A stretch of DNA of 64,000 nucleotides, taken from positions 1,364,001 to 1,428,000 of the forward strand of contig NC_014666.1 of assembly GCF_000166135.1 (NCBI RefSeq), given 5' to 3'. Source of the DNA: Pseudofrankia inefficax. Its GTDB lineage: Bacteria > Actinomycetota > Actinomycetes > Frankiales > Frankiaceae. A program made the translations under genes and the position numbers. Shown in pieces: positions 8,479-16,870 of this stretch. Positions within the stretch are counted from its first letter, which is position 1. Each line of letters starts with the position of its first letter. Under the pieces are notes generated by a model. It saw only the letters and a program-made list of their open reading frames with translations, did no database searches and was not told the DNA's origin.

Positions 8479-9650
8479 AAATTAGCGTCGCCGAGCTGCG
8501 CGGCATCGAGCGTGAATATGATCTTTCGTTCGAGACGCTGGTCGAGGCGATCGAGACCGCGCTGCTCAAGGCCTACCAGCACACCCGCGTCCAGCAGGAC
8601 GCCGGTGACGAGGAGGAGCCCCGGGTCGCCGACGCCCGGGTGGTCGTCGACCGCAAGAGCGGCGAGGTGACCGTCCTGGCCCAGGAGATCCAGCCGGACG
8701 GCTCGGCCCGGGAGTGGGACGACACGCCGGCGGACTTCGGCCGCATCGCCCAGGCGACCGCCAAGCAGGTCATCATGCAGCGGCTGCGGGAGGCCAAGCA
8801 GGAGGTCACCTACGGCCAGTACGCGGACCGCGAGCACGAGATCGTCTCCGGCGTGGTCCAGCACCACGAGCAGCGGGCCGGCTCCCGGGTGGTCCTCGTC
8901 GACCTGGGGACGATCGAGGGCGTGCTGCCGCCGGCCGAGCAGGTGCCCGGCGAGACGCTGGAGCACGGCGACCGGATCAAGTGCTATGTGGTGCACGTCG
9001 CGCGCGGCCCGCACGGCGCGGCCGTGACCCTGTCGCGGACCCACCCCGAGCTGGTGAAGGGCCTGTTCCGGCTGGAGGTCCCGGAGGTCGCGGACGGTAC
9101 TGTCGAGATCGCCGCGATCGCCAGGGAGGCCGGCCACCGCAGCAAGATCGCGGTCCGGTCCAAGGTCGCCGGGGTGAACCCGAAGGGCGCGTGCATCGGC
9201 CCGATGGGCAGCCGGGTGCGCGCGGTGATGGCCGAGCTGCACGGCGAGAAGATCGACATTGTCGACTGGTCGGCCGACCCGGCGACGTTCGTTGGCAACG
9301 CGCTCTCGCCCGCCCGGGTGTCCCGCGTCGAGGTCACCGACCTCGCCGGCCGGGCGGCTCGGGTCACGGTGCCGGACTACCAGCTCTCACTGGCGATCGG
9401 GCGGGAGGGCCAGAACGCTCGGCTCGCCGCCCGGCTGACCAGCTGGCGGATCGACATCCATTCCGACACGGAAGGTGATCATGGTGGCGCCGGGCGACGC
9501 CCCGCCGACTCCCCGCGCCGCGCCGGCGCCGGGCCGGCGGATCTCCGCCGCCCGGACGCAGCCCCGGCCGTCGCCGGACCAGGCGCCGGCGGACCGGCCG
9601 CGCGACGCTCGCCGGCAGCGGGCGGGCAGCCTAGGGGCGCAACGGGATAG
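8475..9650 (+). CDS. nusA: Transcription termination/antitermination protein NusA
   Basis: 391 residues. Domain order: RNA polymerase-binding N-terminal domain (about 1-110), S1 domain (about 112-180, with SRVVLVDLGTIEGVLPPAEQ), KH1 with GACIGPMGSRVRAV (about 237), and KH2 ending SLAIGREGQNARLAARLT (about 315). Like other actinobacterial NusA it lacks the acidic repeats of E. coli. The normal protein ends near the DIHSDTE motif (about residue 333); the further 55 residues are a Pro/Ala/Gly/Arg-rich tail running over the region where the ylxR frame is also open. GTG start overlaps the rimP stop. Confidence 0.94.
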   Translation: MKISVAELRGIEREYDLSFETLVEAIETALLKAYQHTRVQQDAGDEEEPRVADARVVVDRKSGEVTVLAQEIQPDGSAREWDDTPADFGRIAQATAKQVIMQRLREAKQEVTYGQYADREHEIVSGVVQHHEQRAGSRVVLVDLGTIEGVLPPAEQVPGETLEHGDRIKCYVVHVARGPHGAAVTLSRTHPELVKGLFRLEVPEVADGTVEIAAIAREAGHRSKIAVRSKVAGVNPKGACIGPMGSRVRAVMAELHGEKIDIVDWSADPATFVGNALSPARVSRVEVTDLAGRAARVTVPDYQLSLAIGREGQNARLAARLTSWRIDIHSDTEGDHGGAGRRPADSPRRAGAGPADLRRPDAAPAVAGPGAGGPAARRSPAAGGQPRGATG

Positions 9651-9657
9651 ACTCACC

Positions 9658-10059
9658 GTGGAGCGCCGTGCGGAAGAGCCAGTCAGCCTGTCAGCTAGTC
9701 AGCCAGCCGGTACAGCACTCGCCGGTACTTCAGGTGGGCGTACTGCGACAGGTGAAGGTACTGCAGTTGGAAAGTCAGCTGTTCGCACCTGTGTTGGTTG
9801 TCGATCCCGGGCGGCGCGGTCCGACCTGCTGCGTATCGTCGTGGTGGACGGTGAACTCCTGCCCGATGTTCGCCGCCGCTTGCCCGGCCGGGGGGCGCAT
9901 CTGCACCCCGACCTGGCATGTCTCGACCTCGCGGAGCGCCGGAGGGCGTTTCCCCGTGCGTTGCGGGTGCCTGGGCCGCTCGGTTGCGAGCGTGTCCGGG
10001 CGTACGTCCAGGAGATTCCTCGTCCCGAGCGGGACGAGGACGAGCCGGGACGTTGTTGA
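9658..10059 (+). CDS. ylxR: YlxR family (DUF448) RNA-binding protein
   Basis: 133 residues from a GTG at 9658, 7 nt after nusA. The conserved YlxR core begins VRTCVGCRSRAARSDLLRIVV (residues about 42-62; key residues C44 and C47 of the CVGC motif) and continues with GRGAHLHPDLACLDLAERRRAF. YlxR proteins are small nucleic-acid-binding proteins encoded between nusA and infB; they have been linked to RNase P function in one species. The first 40 residues are Ser/Thr/Gly-rich, are built on short repeats and use A/T-ending codons unlike the neighbours. An alternative start is ATG 9481 inside nusA, preceded by GGAAGG at good spacing; that would give 192 residues. Which start is used cannot be decided here. 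Confidence 0.82.
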   Translation: MERRAEEPVSLSASQPAGTALAGTSGGRTATGEGTAVGKSAVRTCVGCRSRAARSDLLRIVVVDGELLPDVRRRLPGRGAHLHPDLACLDLAERRRAFPRALRVPGPLGCERVRAYVQEIPRPERDEDEPGRC

Positions 10060-10234
10060 CAGGTCTGACGGGAGTGTCACCGGCCCCACTGGGGCTGGTG
10101 CGGCCCGGGCAGGACCGGGTGGCGCGCGACGCGCGCCGGCCGGGCAAGGAGCCAGGGTGGGGGAGTGCCCCACTGGACGGTGGCGTTCGCCGGAGGTAAC
10201 CGGCCGACGCCGACACGGAAGCAGGTCGAGAGCG

Positions 10235-10280
10235 ATGACCGCGCAATGAGCACGCAGCCATGATCGCGACCAGCAGGTAA
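10235..10280 (+). other. Chain of three micro-ORFs in the infB leader
   Basis: Three ATG-initiated reading frames of 4, 5 and 6 sense codons lie head to tail: ATG 10235 to TGA 10247-10249, ATG 10246 to TGA 10261-10263, and ATG 10260 to TAA 10278-10280. Each pair shares an ATGA overlap. They end 45 nt before the infB GTG. They could be a translated leader that senses initiation or ribosome supply. A purine-rich GGTCGAGAGCG lies before the first ATG but is not a strong ribosome binding site. The pattern is real; the function is inference. Confidence 0.35.
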
Positions 10281-10325
10281 CGAGGTCACGCGGGCGCCGA
10301 ACCGCGGGCCGAACGAAGGAGCACC

Positions 10326-13300
10326 GTGGCAGGTAAGGCCCGCGTACACGAGCTCGCCAAGGAGCTCGGCGTCGACAGCAAGACCGTCCTTGGCACGCTG
10401 AAAGACATGGGCGAGTTCGTCAAGTCCGCCTCTTCCACCGTTGAAGCACCCGTCGTCCGCAAGCTCAAGGAGCGGCTCGGCGGTCCCGCGGAGGCCGGCC
10501 CCAAGCCGGGCCGTCCCGGTCCCGCCGGCAACGGCGGTCGTCCCGCCAATGGCGCGGGTCCTCGCCCCGGCCCCGGCGCCGGTGTGCCCGGCCGGCCGGG
10601 CCCCCGTCCCGGCCCAGCCCCGGCTCCCGGCCGTCCCGGTCCCGCGACCGGCCCGCGGCCCGCCGCGGCTTCCGGTGGCGGCGCGGCTCCGGCACCGGTG
10701 TCCAGCCGTCCGTCGGTGAACGCTCCGGTCGAGCCGGTGCGCCCCGAGCCGGTGCCCCAGGTGGACCGGCCGGCCGCGCCCGCCGCGACCGCCTCGCAGT
10801 CCCCCACGCAGTCAGGTCCTCGTCCCGGCCCCCGGCCTGGGATGCCTGGCCCGCCCGGAGCGCGCACGCGCCCCGGTGCCCCGGCAGCGGCTCCTGAGAG
10901 TCCGGCGGCTGCCGGCGATCAGGCTGCCTCCGGCGGCTCGGCCGCTCCCGGTGGTCAGGCCGCACCGCCCGCCGCCGGTGGTCCGGCTCCCGGTGCCGCG
11001 CAGGCGTCCGCCGGTGGTCCGGCGGCCGCGCCGCCTCGTACCGGTGGCCCGCGGCCCGGTCCGCGTCCCGGCCCCCGGCCGCAGGGACCCGGCAACAACC
11101 CGTACACCACGCCCAGCTCCGCCGCGCCCCGCCCCAGTGGTGGCGGCGCTCCCGGCGGTCCCCGGACTGGTGCTCCGCGTCCCGGTGGCGCGCCCGGCGC
11201 GCCGCGCTCGGGTGCCCCGAGCGGTCCCGGTGGCCCGCGGCCGAGCCCCGGCAGCATGCCGCCTCGGCCCGGTGGCAGCGGTGGCCCGCGGCCTGGTGGC
11301 TCCGGCGGCATGCCGCCTCGGCCCGGTGGCTCCGGCGGTCCGCGTCCCGGCCCCGGCATGTTCCAGCCCCGCCCGGCGGGCGGCGCTCCTGGTCGCCCCG
11401 GCGGCCCGGGGGCGCGTCCCGGTGGTGGCGGCGGTGCCGGCGGTCCGCGTCCCGGCGGCGGCGGCTTCGCCGGCCGCGCGGGCGGCGCTCCTGGCCGTCC
11501 CGGCGGTCCGGGCGGTGCCGGTGGCGCCGGTCGTCCCGGCGGTCCCGGTGGCGGTGGCGCGGGCGGCGGTGGCCGTCCGGCCGCCGGCGGTCGTGGCCGC
11601 GGCGGTACGACGGCGGGCGCCTTCGGCCCAGGTGGTCGTGGCCGTCCGGGTCGTCAGCGCAAGTCCAAGCGCGCGAAGCGGCAGGAATGGGAGAGCGGCC
11701 TCGAGGCGCCGCGCATGGGGGCGATGGTCCCGCGCGGTAACGGGCAGGCCATCCGGCTCCCACGTGGCGCGTCGCTCGCCGACTTCGCCGACAAGATCGA
11801 GGCGAACCCGGGCGCGCTGGTCCAGGTGGTCTTCACCCAGCTCGGCGAGATGGTGACGGCGACCCAGTCGTGCACCGACGAGACGCTGCAGCTGCTGGGC
11901 GTCACCCTGGGCTACGAGGTCCAGATCGTCAGCCCCGAGGACGAGGACAAGGAGCTCCTGGAGAGTTTCGACCTCGAGTTCGGTGGCGAGTACGCCGAGA
12001 ACGTCGTGCTCGGTACCCGTCCGCCGGTCGTCACGGTCATGGGCCACGTCGACCACGGCAAGACGAAGCTGCTCGACGCGATCCGGTCGGCCGACGTGGT
12101 CGCCGGTGAGGCGGGTGGCATCACCCAGCACATCGGCGCCTACCAGATCACGGCGACGGTCGACGGCGACGAGCGGCCGATCACCTTCATCGACACCCCG
12201 GGTCACGAGACGTTCACCGCCATGCGTGCCCGCGGTGCCCAGGTGACGGACATCGTCGTCCTGGTCGTCGCGGCGGACGACGGCGTGATGCCCCAGACCA
12301 TCGAGGCGCTCAACCACGCCCAGGCGGCGAACGTGCCCGTCGTGGTCGCGGTGAACAAGATCGACAAGGAAGGTGCCGACCCGGCGAAGGTCCGCGGGCA
12401 GCTCACCGAGTACGGCCTGGTGGCCGAGGAGTACGGCGGCGACACGATGTTCGTCGACGTCTCCGCGCGCAGCCGGACCAACATCGACGGGCTGCTCGAG
12501 GCGATCATCCTGACCGCCGACGCGTCGCTCGACCTGCAGGCGGCGTTCGGCGTCGACGCGCAGGGTGTGGCGATCGAAGGCCGGCTCGACCGCGGCCGTG
12601 GCCCGGTGGCGACGGTTCTGGTCCAGCGCGGCACGCTGAAGATCGGTGACTCGATCGTCGCCGGCGAGGCGTTCGGCCGCGTCCGGGCGATGCTCGACGA
12701 GCACGGCGCGAACGTGACCGAGGCTGGTCCGGCCCGTCCGGTGCAGGTGCTGGGCTTCACCAGCGTGCCGGACGCGGGCGACAACTTCCTGGTCGTCCCC
12801 GAGGACCGGGTCGCCCGGCAGATCGCCGAGCGGCGTCAGGCCCGCGAGCGCAACGCCGAGCTGGCGATGAGCCGTGGCCGCCCGACGCTGGAGACCATCC
12901 TCGAGCGGATGAAGGAGGGCGAGAAGACTCAGCTCAACCTCATCCTCAAGGGAGACGTCTCCGGTTCGGTGGAGGCCCTCGAAGACGCGCTGCTCAAGAT
13001 CGACCTCGGCGACGAGGTCGGGCTGCGCATCATTGACCGCGGTGTCGGCGCGATCACCGAGACCAACGTCATGCTGGCCTCCGCGTCGGACGCGCTCATC
13101 ATCGGCTTCAACGTCCGCCCGCAGGGCAAGGCGACCGAGCTGGCCGACCGCGAGGGTGTCGAGGTCCGGTACTACTCGGTCATCTACCAGGCGATCGAGG
13201 ACATCGAGAACGCCCTCAAGGGCATGCTCAAGCCGGTCTACGAGGAGGCCCAGCTCGGCACGGCGGAGGTCCGCGAGGTCTTCCGGGTGCCGCGGATCGG

Positions 13301-13541
13301 CAACGTCGCCGGCTGCATCGTCCGGACCGGGATCATCCGGCGCAACAGCAAGGCGCGCCTGATCCGGGACGGCGTGGTGGTCGCCGACAACCTCACCGTC
13401 GAGTCGCTGAAGCGGTTCAAGGACGACGCCGTCGAGGTCCGCGACGGGTACGAGTGCGGTATCGGACTCGGCTCGTTCAACGACATCAAGATCGAAGACG
13501 TCATCGAAACCTTCGAGCAGCGCGAGATCCCGCGCGTTTAA
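10326..13541 (+). CDS. infB: Translation initiation factor IF-2
   Basis: 1071 residues, at the upper end for IF-2. It places initiator fMet-tRNA on the 30S subunit and promotes subunit joining. Starts with the IF2N fold ([18 protein letters not shown]). Residues about 55-440 are a low-complexity Pro/Gly/Arg/Ala linker. A second IF2N-like domain follows (about 475-550), then the G domain with [12 protein letters not shown] (about 572), DTPGHETF and NKID, then domains II, III and the C-terminal tRNA-binding domain. GTG start preceded by GAAGGAGC. A 15-bp perfect hairpin follows the stop. Member of the rimP-nusA-ylxR operon, with a 266-nt leader of its own. Confidence 0.97.
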   Translation: MAGKARVHELAKELGVDSKTVLGTLKDMGEFVKSASSTVEAPVVRKLKERLGGPAEAGPKPGRPGPAGNGGRPANGAGPRPGPGAGVPGRPGPRPGPAPAPGRPGPATGPRPAAASGGGAAPAPVSSRPSVNAPVEPVRPEPVPQVDRPAAPAATASQSPTQSGPRPGPRPGMPGPPGARTRPGAPAAAPESPAAAGDQAASGGSAAPGGQAAPPAAGGPAPGAAQASAGGPAAAPPRTGGPRPGPRPGPRPQGPGNNPYTTPSSAAPRPSGGGAPGGPRTGAPRPGGAPGAPRSGAPSGPGGPRPSPGSMPPRPGGSGGPRPGGSGGMPPRPGGSGGPRPGPGMFQPRPAGGAPGRPGGPGARPGGGGGAGGPRPGGGGFAGRAGGAPGRPGGPGGAGGAGRPGGPGGGGAGGGGRPAAGGRGRGGTTAGAFGPGGRGRPGRQRKSKRAKRQEWESGLEAPRMGAMVPRGNGQAIRLPRGASLADFADKIEANPGALVQVVFTQLGEMVTATQSCTDETLQLLGVTLGYEVQIVSPEDEDKELLESFDLEFGGEYAENVVLGTRPPVVTVMGHVDHGKTKLLDAIRSADVVAGEAGGITQHIGAYQITATVDGDERPITFIDTPGHETFTAMRARGAQVTDIVVLVVAADDGVMPQTIEALNHAQAANVPVVVAVNKIDKEGADPAKVRGQLTEYGLVAEEYGGDTMFVDVSARSRTNIDGLLEAIILTADASLDLQAAFGVDAQGVAIEGRLDRGRGPVATVLVQRGTLKIGDSIVAGEAFGRVRAMLDEHGANVTEAGPARPVQVLGFTSVPDAGDNFLVVPEDRVARQIAERRQARERNAELAMSRGRPTLETILERMKEGEKTQLNLILKGDVSGSVEALEDALLKIDLGDEVGLRIIDRGVGAITETNVMLASASDALIIGFNVRPQGKATELADREGVEVRYYSVIYQAIEDIENALKGMLKPVYEEAQLGTAEVREVFRVPRIGNVAGCIVRTGIIRRNSKARLIRDGVVVADNLTVESLKRFKDDAVEVRDGYECGIGLGSFNDIKIEDVIETFEQREIPRV
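10490..11650 (+). repeat. Low-complexity Pro/Gly coding repeats in infB
   Basis: DNA coding for the IF-2 linker is made of short degenerate repeats that translate as PGGPRPG-, GGSGGPRPG- and APGRPGGPG-like units, densest at about 11230-11600. The DNA is extremely G/C-rich and repetitive, so length variation by slippage between strains is likely. Confidence 0.8.
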
Positions 13542-13551
13542 GCCGATATGG

Positions 13552-13586
13552 CCGCCGGCCGGTCGCCTCGCGCGACCGGCCGGCGG
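13552..13586 (+). terminator. Strong hairpin after infB
   Basis: Perfect 15-bp stem (ccgccggccggtcgc at 13552-13566 with its complement at 13572-13586) and a 5-nt loop, 10 nt after the infB stop and 23 nt before the DUF503 start. It may terminate part of the transcripts or stabilise the infB 3' end. No U-tract. Confidence 0.6.
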
Positions 13587-13609
13587 TGCGCCGGCAGGGA
13601 ACTACATAC

Positions 13610-13954
13610 ATGTGGATAGGTCTGCTCAGCGTGGACGTGCGGCTTGGTGACGTTCATTCGCTGAAGGAGAAGCGGTCGCTCGTGCGGCCGGTCGTGGCCG
13701 AGCTGCGCAAGCGGTTCCCGGTGAGCGCGGCCGAGGTCGACCATCACGAGCTGCACCGGCGGGTCAAGTTCGGCATCGCGGTGGTCGCCGCCGACCGGGG
13801 CTTCTGCGTCGACATCCTCGACGGCTGTGAGCGCCTGGTCGAGGAGCGGCCGGAGCTTGAGGTTCTCGAGACGCGCCGCCGCCTGCTCGCCGAGGACGAC
13901 ATTGACGAACAGGCCGACCTCTCCGGTGGCTGGAGCGGCCTACAAGGGGCATGA
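13610..13954 (+). CDS. DUF503 family protein (YlxP-like)
   Basis: 114 residues. Starts MWIGLLSVDVRLGDVHSLKEKRSLVRPVV, the hallmark of DUF503 (key positions S27-L28-K29-E30-K31-R32 appear early, here at about residues 17-24). The family is small, ferredoxin-like in fold, and is encoded between infB and rbfA in many bacteria; its exact role is unknown, probably in ribosome biogenesis. The ATG at 13610 is the only one matching the family N-terminus; the upstream open frame overlaps infB and is unlikely. The C-terminal 30 residues are acidic. Followed after 51 nt by rbfA. Confidence 0.85.
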   Translation: MWIGLLSVDVRLGDVHSLKEKRSLVRPVVAELRKRFPVSAAEVDHHELHRRVKFGIAVVAADRGFCVDILDGCERLVEERPELEVLETRRRLLAEDDIDEQADLSGGWSGLQGA

Positions 13955-14005
13955 CCGACGGGGACCGGTTGAGGTCTTCGGATGGCGTGCATGGAGGTGT
14001 GAACG

Positions 14006-14554
14006 GTGGCTGACCCCGCCCGCGCGCGCCGGTTGGCGGTGCGTGTTCGGGAAGTCGTCGCGGCCGCGCTCGAACGCGGCGTCAAGGACCCCCGGCTGGG
14101 GATGGTGACGATCACGGACGCCCGGGTGACCCCGGATCTCATGGAGGCGACCGTCTTCTACACCGTCTACGGCGACGACGAGGCCCGGGCCGATTCGGCC
14201 CGCGCCCTGGAGTCGGCCAAGGGCCTGCTGCGGTCCCAGGTGGGCAAGGCGACGGGCGTGAAGTCGACGCCGACGCTGACGTTCGTGCACGACCGCTTGC
14301 CCGACGACGCGCAGCATCTCAACGACCTGCTCGCGGTCGCCAGGGCGCGGGACGCGGAGCTGGAGACCCGGCGCGAGGGCGCGAGCCACGCCGGCGAGCC
14401 CGACCCCTACCGCAAGCCGAGGGAGATCGACGACGAGCTCGACGACCTGGACGACGTCGACGACTCCGAGTACGACGACTTCGGCGACGACGAGCGCGAT
14501 GACGAGCCGGACGCGGCCGGCCCAGGCCGGTCGGTGGGCGGCGTAGGGCGATGA
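14006..14554 (+). CDS. rbfA: Ribosome-binding factor A with acidic tail
   Basis: 182 residues; typical RbfA is 120-150. It acts late in 30S maturation. The KH-type core spans about residues 1-115: ADPARARRLAVRVREVV, KDPRLGMVTITDARVTPDL and the final strand TPTLTFVHDRLPDDAQHL. From about residue 140 the protein is a run of Asp/Glu residues (DDELDDLDDVDDSEYDDFGD as landmark). GTG start at 14006; the stop overlaps the next ATG (ATGA). RimP in the same cluster carries a similar acidic tail. Confidence 0.93.
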   Translation: MADPARARRLAVRVREVVAAALERGVKDPRLGMVTITDARVTPDLMEATVFYTVYGDDEARADSARALESAKGLLRSQVGKATGVKSTPTLTFVHDRLPDDAQHLNDLLAVARARDAELETRREGASHAGEPDPYRKPREIDDELDDLDDVDDSEYDDFGDDERDDEPDAAGPGRSVGGVGR

Positions 14555-15753
14555 GCCCCGGGGTTCCTTCCGGCCCGGCGGAGCCGAGCCGGAAGGTCGT
14601 GGCGGCGCCCGGTCGGCCGCCGGCCTGGCCGGACCCGGTCGCGTTGCTGCGCACGGCACTGGCCGACGGCTGGACGGTCGGGCTGTTCGCCCACGTCAAC
14701 CCGGACTCGGACACGTTGGGTTCGGCCCTCGCCCTCGGCCTCGCGCTGCGCGGCGCCGGCGGGACGGTGGCCGTCTCGTTCGACGCCGAGCCGTTCCAGG
14801 TGCCGGACGGGCTCGCGTTCCTGCCGGGCCACGATCTGCTGGTCGCGCCCGCGCGGCTGCCGGAGCGGCTCGACCTGGTGGTCACGCTCGACGCCGCGGC
14901 GCCGCACATGCTCGGCGTCCTCGCCGACCGGATGGCCGCCGCGCCCCGCACCCTGGTCGTCGACCACCACCGCTCCGGGGCCGACTTCGGCCAGGTCCGG
15001 ATGGTCGATCCGGACGCGCCGTCCACCTCGACGGTGGTGCTTCAACTGCTCGACCGGCTGGGCCTCGCGTTGACCGCCGACGTCGCGACCGCGCTCTACG
15101 CCGGGCTCGCGACCGACACCGGCTCGTTCCGGCAGGCCACCACCTCGGCCGCGGCGCACCGCGCGGCGGCCCGGCTGGTCGACGCCGGTGCCGACCCGAC
15201 CGTGATCGGCTGGTCGGTCTGGGGAATCCACCGGTTCGGTTACGTGGGCCTGCTCGCCGAGGTGCTGGGCCGCGCGGGCCTGTCCGAATGCTCCGGCGCC
15301 GAAGGGCATCGGCTGGCCTGGACCTACATCACCGACGCGGACCTGGCCCGGCACGGACTGCGCCTCGAGCACGTCGAAGGCGTCGTCGACGTGCTGTGGG
15401 GGGTGCTGGAGGCGGATCTCGCCGCCGTCGCCAAGGAGCTGCCCGACCGAGGCTGGACCGTCTCGCTGCGCTCGCGCGGGCCGATCGACGTCGGTGCCGT
15501 GGCGATGGGCCTCGGTGGCGGCGGGCATCGGGAGAAGGCCGGCTTCATGGTCAGCGCGGCCTCGGGCCAGACCGCCGCGGGCCAGGCGGGGCCCGGGGAC
15601 GTACGGCCTGACGACGAGGAGCGCGTCGGCCGGATCGTGGCGGCGATCCTGAACCAGGTACGCCGCCACGCCTCCGGGCACAGTGGCGACGGCCCGACGG
15701 GCACGACCACGATCCGCGTCGCCCACCTGGCCGCCGCGCCGCGCCCGTTCTGA
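14551..15753 (+). CDS. nrnA: DHH family phosphoesterase (NrnA-like oligoribonuclease)
   Basis: 400 residues. DHH-DHHA1 protein of the NrnA group, which degrades very short RNA and dephosphorylates pAp. Metal-binding motifs: AHVNPDSDTLGSALALGLAL (motif I, about residues 47-66), the aspartate in VVTLDAAAP, VVDHHRSG (DHH motif, about 138) and ATDTGSFRQ (about 190). The substrate-binding DHHA1 part has GGGGHREKAGF (about 320). It sits between rbfA and truB, the normal position in actinomycetes, and is coupled to rbfA by a 4-nt overlap. The Ala/Arg-rich C-terminus after residue 350 is not conserved in the family. Confidence 0.9.
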   Translation: MSPGVPSGPAEPSRKVVAAPGRPPAWPDPVALLRTALADGWTVGLFAHVNPDSDTLGSALALGLALRGAGGTVAVSFDAEPFQVPDGLAFLPGHDLLVAPARLPERLDLVVTLDAAAPHMLGVLADRMAAAPRTLVVDHHRSGADFGQVRMVDPDAPSTSTVVLQLLDRLGLALTADVATALYAGLATDTGSFRQATTSAAAHRAAARLVDAGADPTVIGWSVWGIHRFGYVGLLAEVLGRAGLSECSGAEGHRLAWTYITDADLARHGLRLEHVEGVVDVLWGVLEADLAAVAKELPDRGWTVSLRSRGPIDVGAVAMGLGGGGHREKAGFMVSAASGQTAAGQAGPGDVRPDDEERVGRIVAAILNQVRRHASGHSGDGPTGTTTIRVAHLAAAPRPF

Positions 15754-15786
15754 GAGCGCCGCCGCCGGTCCTTGAACGGAGACCTA

Positions 15787-16740
15787 GTGACCTTGCCAAC
15801 GACGTCCCGGGCCGAGCCGTCGCAGGTGCCTGCCGCCCCCCTGCCGGCTCCTGACGGTCTGGTGATCGTCGACAAGCCGGCCGGCTGGACCTCGCACGAC
15901 GTCGTCGCGAAGGCGCGGCGGATCCTGCGTACCCGCAAGATCGGCCACGCCGGCACCCTCGACCCGATGGCGACCGGCGTGCTGGTGCTCGGGGTCGGCC
16001 GGGCGACCAAGCTGCTCGGCCACCTCGCGCTCACCGACAAGGAGTACGAGGCGGTCATCCGGCTCGGTGTCACGACGGTCACGGACGACGCGGAGGGCGA
16101 GCCCGTCGAGGAGCGCCCGGTGGACGCCACGGCGGACGCGCTCGCCGCCGCGATCGGCCGGCTCACCGGGGAGATCGACCAGGTCCCGTCCAGTGTCAGC
16201 GCCGTGAAGATCGACGGGAAGCGTGCCTACGCCCGGGTCCGGTCCGGCGAGGAGGTCCAGCTGGCCCCTCGTCGCGTCACCGTCAGCGCCTTCGAGCTGC
16301 GCGAGCGGCGGGACCGGGACACCGGCGCCCCCGACCCCGCGGGCACGGATCTCGCGGTTCGGGTCGCCTGCTCCAGCGGCACGTACGTCCGGGCCCTCGC
16401 CCGCGACGTCGGCGCGGACCTCGGCTGTGGCGGCCATCTGACCTACCTGCGCCGCACCCGCGTCGGCCCGTTCGAGGTCGCGGACGCGCTGGACCTGGAC
16501 GCCTTCGCCGAGCGGGCGGCCACCGCGGTCACGCCGCTGGCGGCCGCCGTCACCAGCGCCTTTCCCGTCCGGCGGGTGGACGCCGACGAGGCGGACGCCG
16601 TCGCCCACGGCCGCCGTCTTCCCGCGGCCGGTCTGCCCGGCCCCTACGGCGTCGTGGCCGGGGATGGGGCCGCGCTCGCCCTCGCCGAGGACCACGGCCG
16701 GGAGTCCCGCTATCTGGTGGTCTTCGCGCCCGCGGGCTGA
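15787..16740 (+). CDS. truB: tRNA pseudouridine(55) synthase TruB
   Basis: 317 residues. Makes pseudouridine 55 in the T-loop of tRNAs. Motif I is KPAGWTSHDVVAKARRIL, and the catalytic aspartate lies in HAGTLDPMATGVL (about residues 53-65). The second conserved block is VACSSGTYVRALARDVG. The C-terminal PUA-like part is short. GTG 15787 was chosen because GGAG lies 5 nt upstream; a TTG at 15772 in the same frame would add five residues and overlaps that GGAG. Confidence 0.95.
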   Translation: MTLPTTSRAEPSQVPAAPLPAPDGLVIVDKPAGWTSHDVVAKARRILRTRKIGHAGTLDPMATGVLVLGVGRATKLLGHLALTDKEYEAVIRLGVTTVTDDAEGEPVEERPVDATADALAAAIGRLTGEIDQVPSSVSAVKIDGKRAYARVRSGEEVQLAPRRVTVSAFELRERRDRDTGAPDPAGTDLAVRVACSSGTYVRALARDVGADLGCGGHLTYLRRTRVGPFEVADALDLDAFAERAATAVTPLAAAVTSAFPVRRVDADEADAVAHGRRLPAAGLPGPYGVVAGDGAALALAEDHGRESRYLVVFAPAG

Positions 16741-16858
16741 CGATCGCTTCCGGGGTCATGGGTGTACCGGCCCGAGGTCGGTCGCCGGCGCCGGTGGCGG
16801 ATCCGGAGGTCGATCATGAAGTTGGCCGCACCCGCGAAGGTGCGCGCCCGCCATGCCC

Positions 16859-16864
16859 TAGGCT
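16859..16864 (+). promoter_or_regulatory. -10 element TAGGCT directly before ribF
   Basis: TAGGCT ends 6 nt before the ribF GTG, so transcription should begin at or within a base of the start codon and the mRNA would be leaderless. No strong -35 is visible. There is no ribosome binding sequence before this GTG, which supports the reading. Confidence 0.5.
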
Positions 16865-16870
16865 CGGCAC

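Noticed and set aside
7248-9242. 664-codon open frame on the minus strand
   Set aside because: Antisense to rimP and nusA; low-complexity translation and no motif.
10812-12704. 630-codon open frame on the minus strand
   Set aside because: Antisense to infB; Thr/Gly/Arg-rich product is the mirror of the IF-2 linker.
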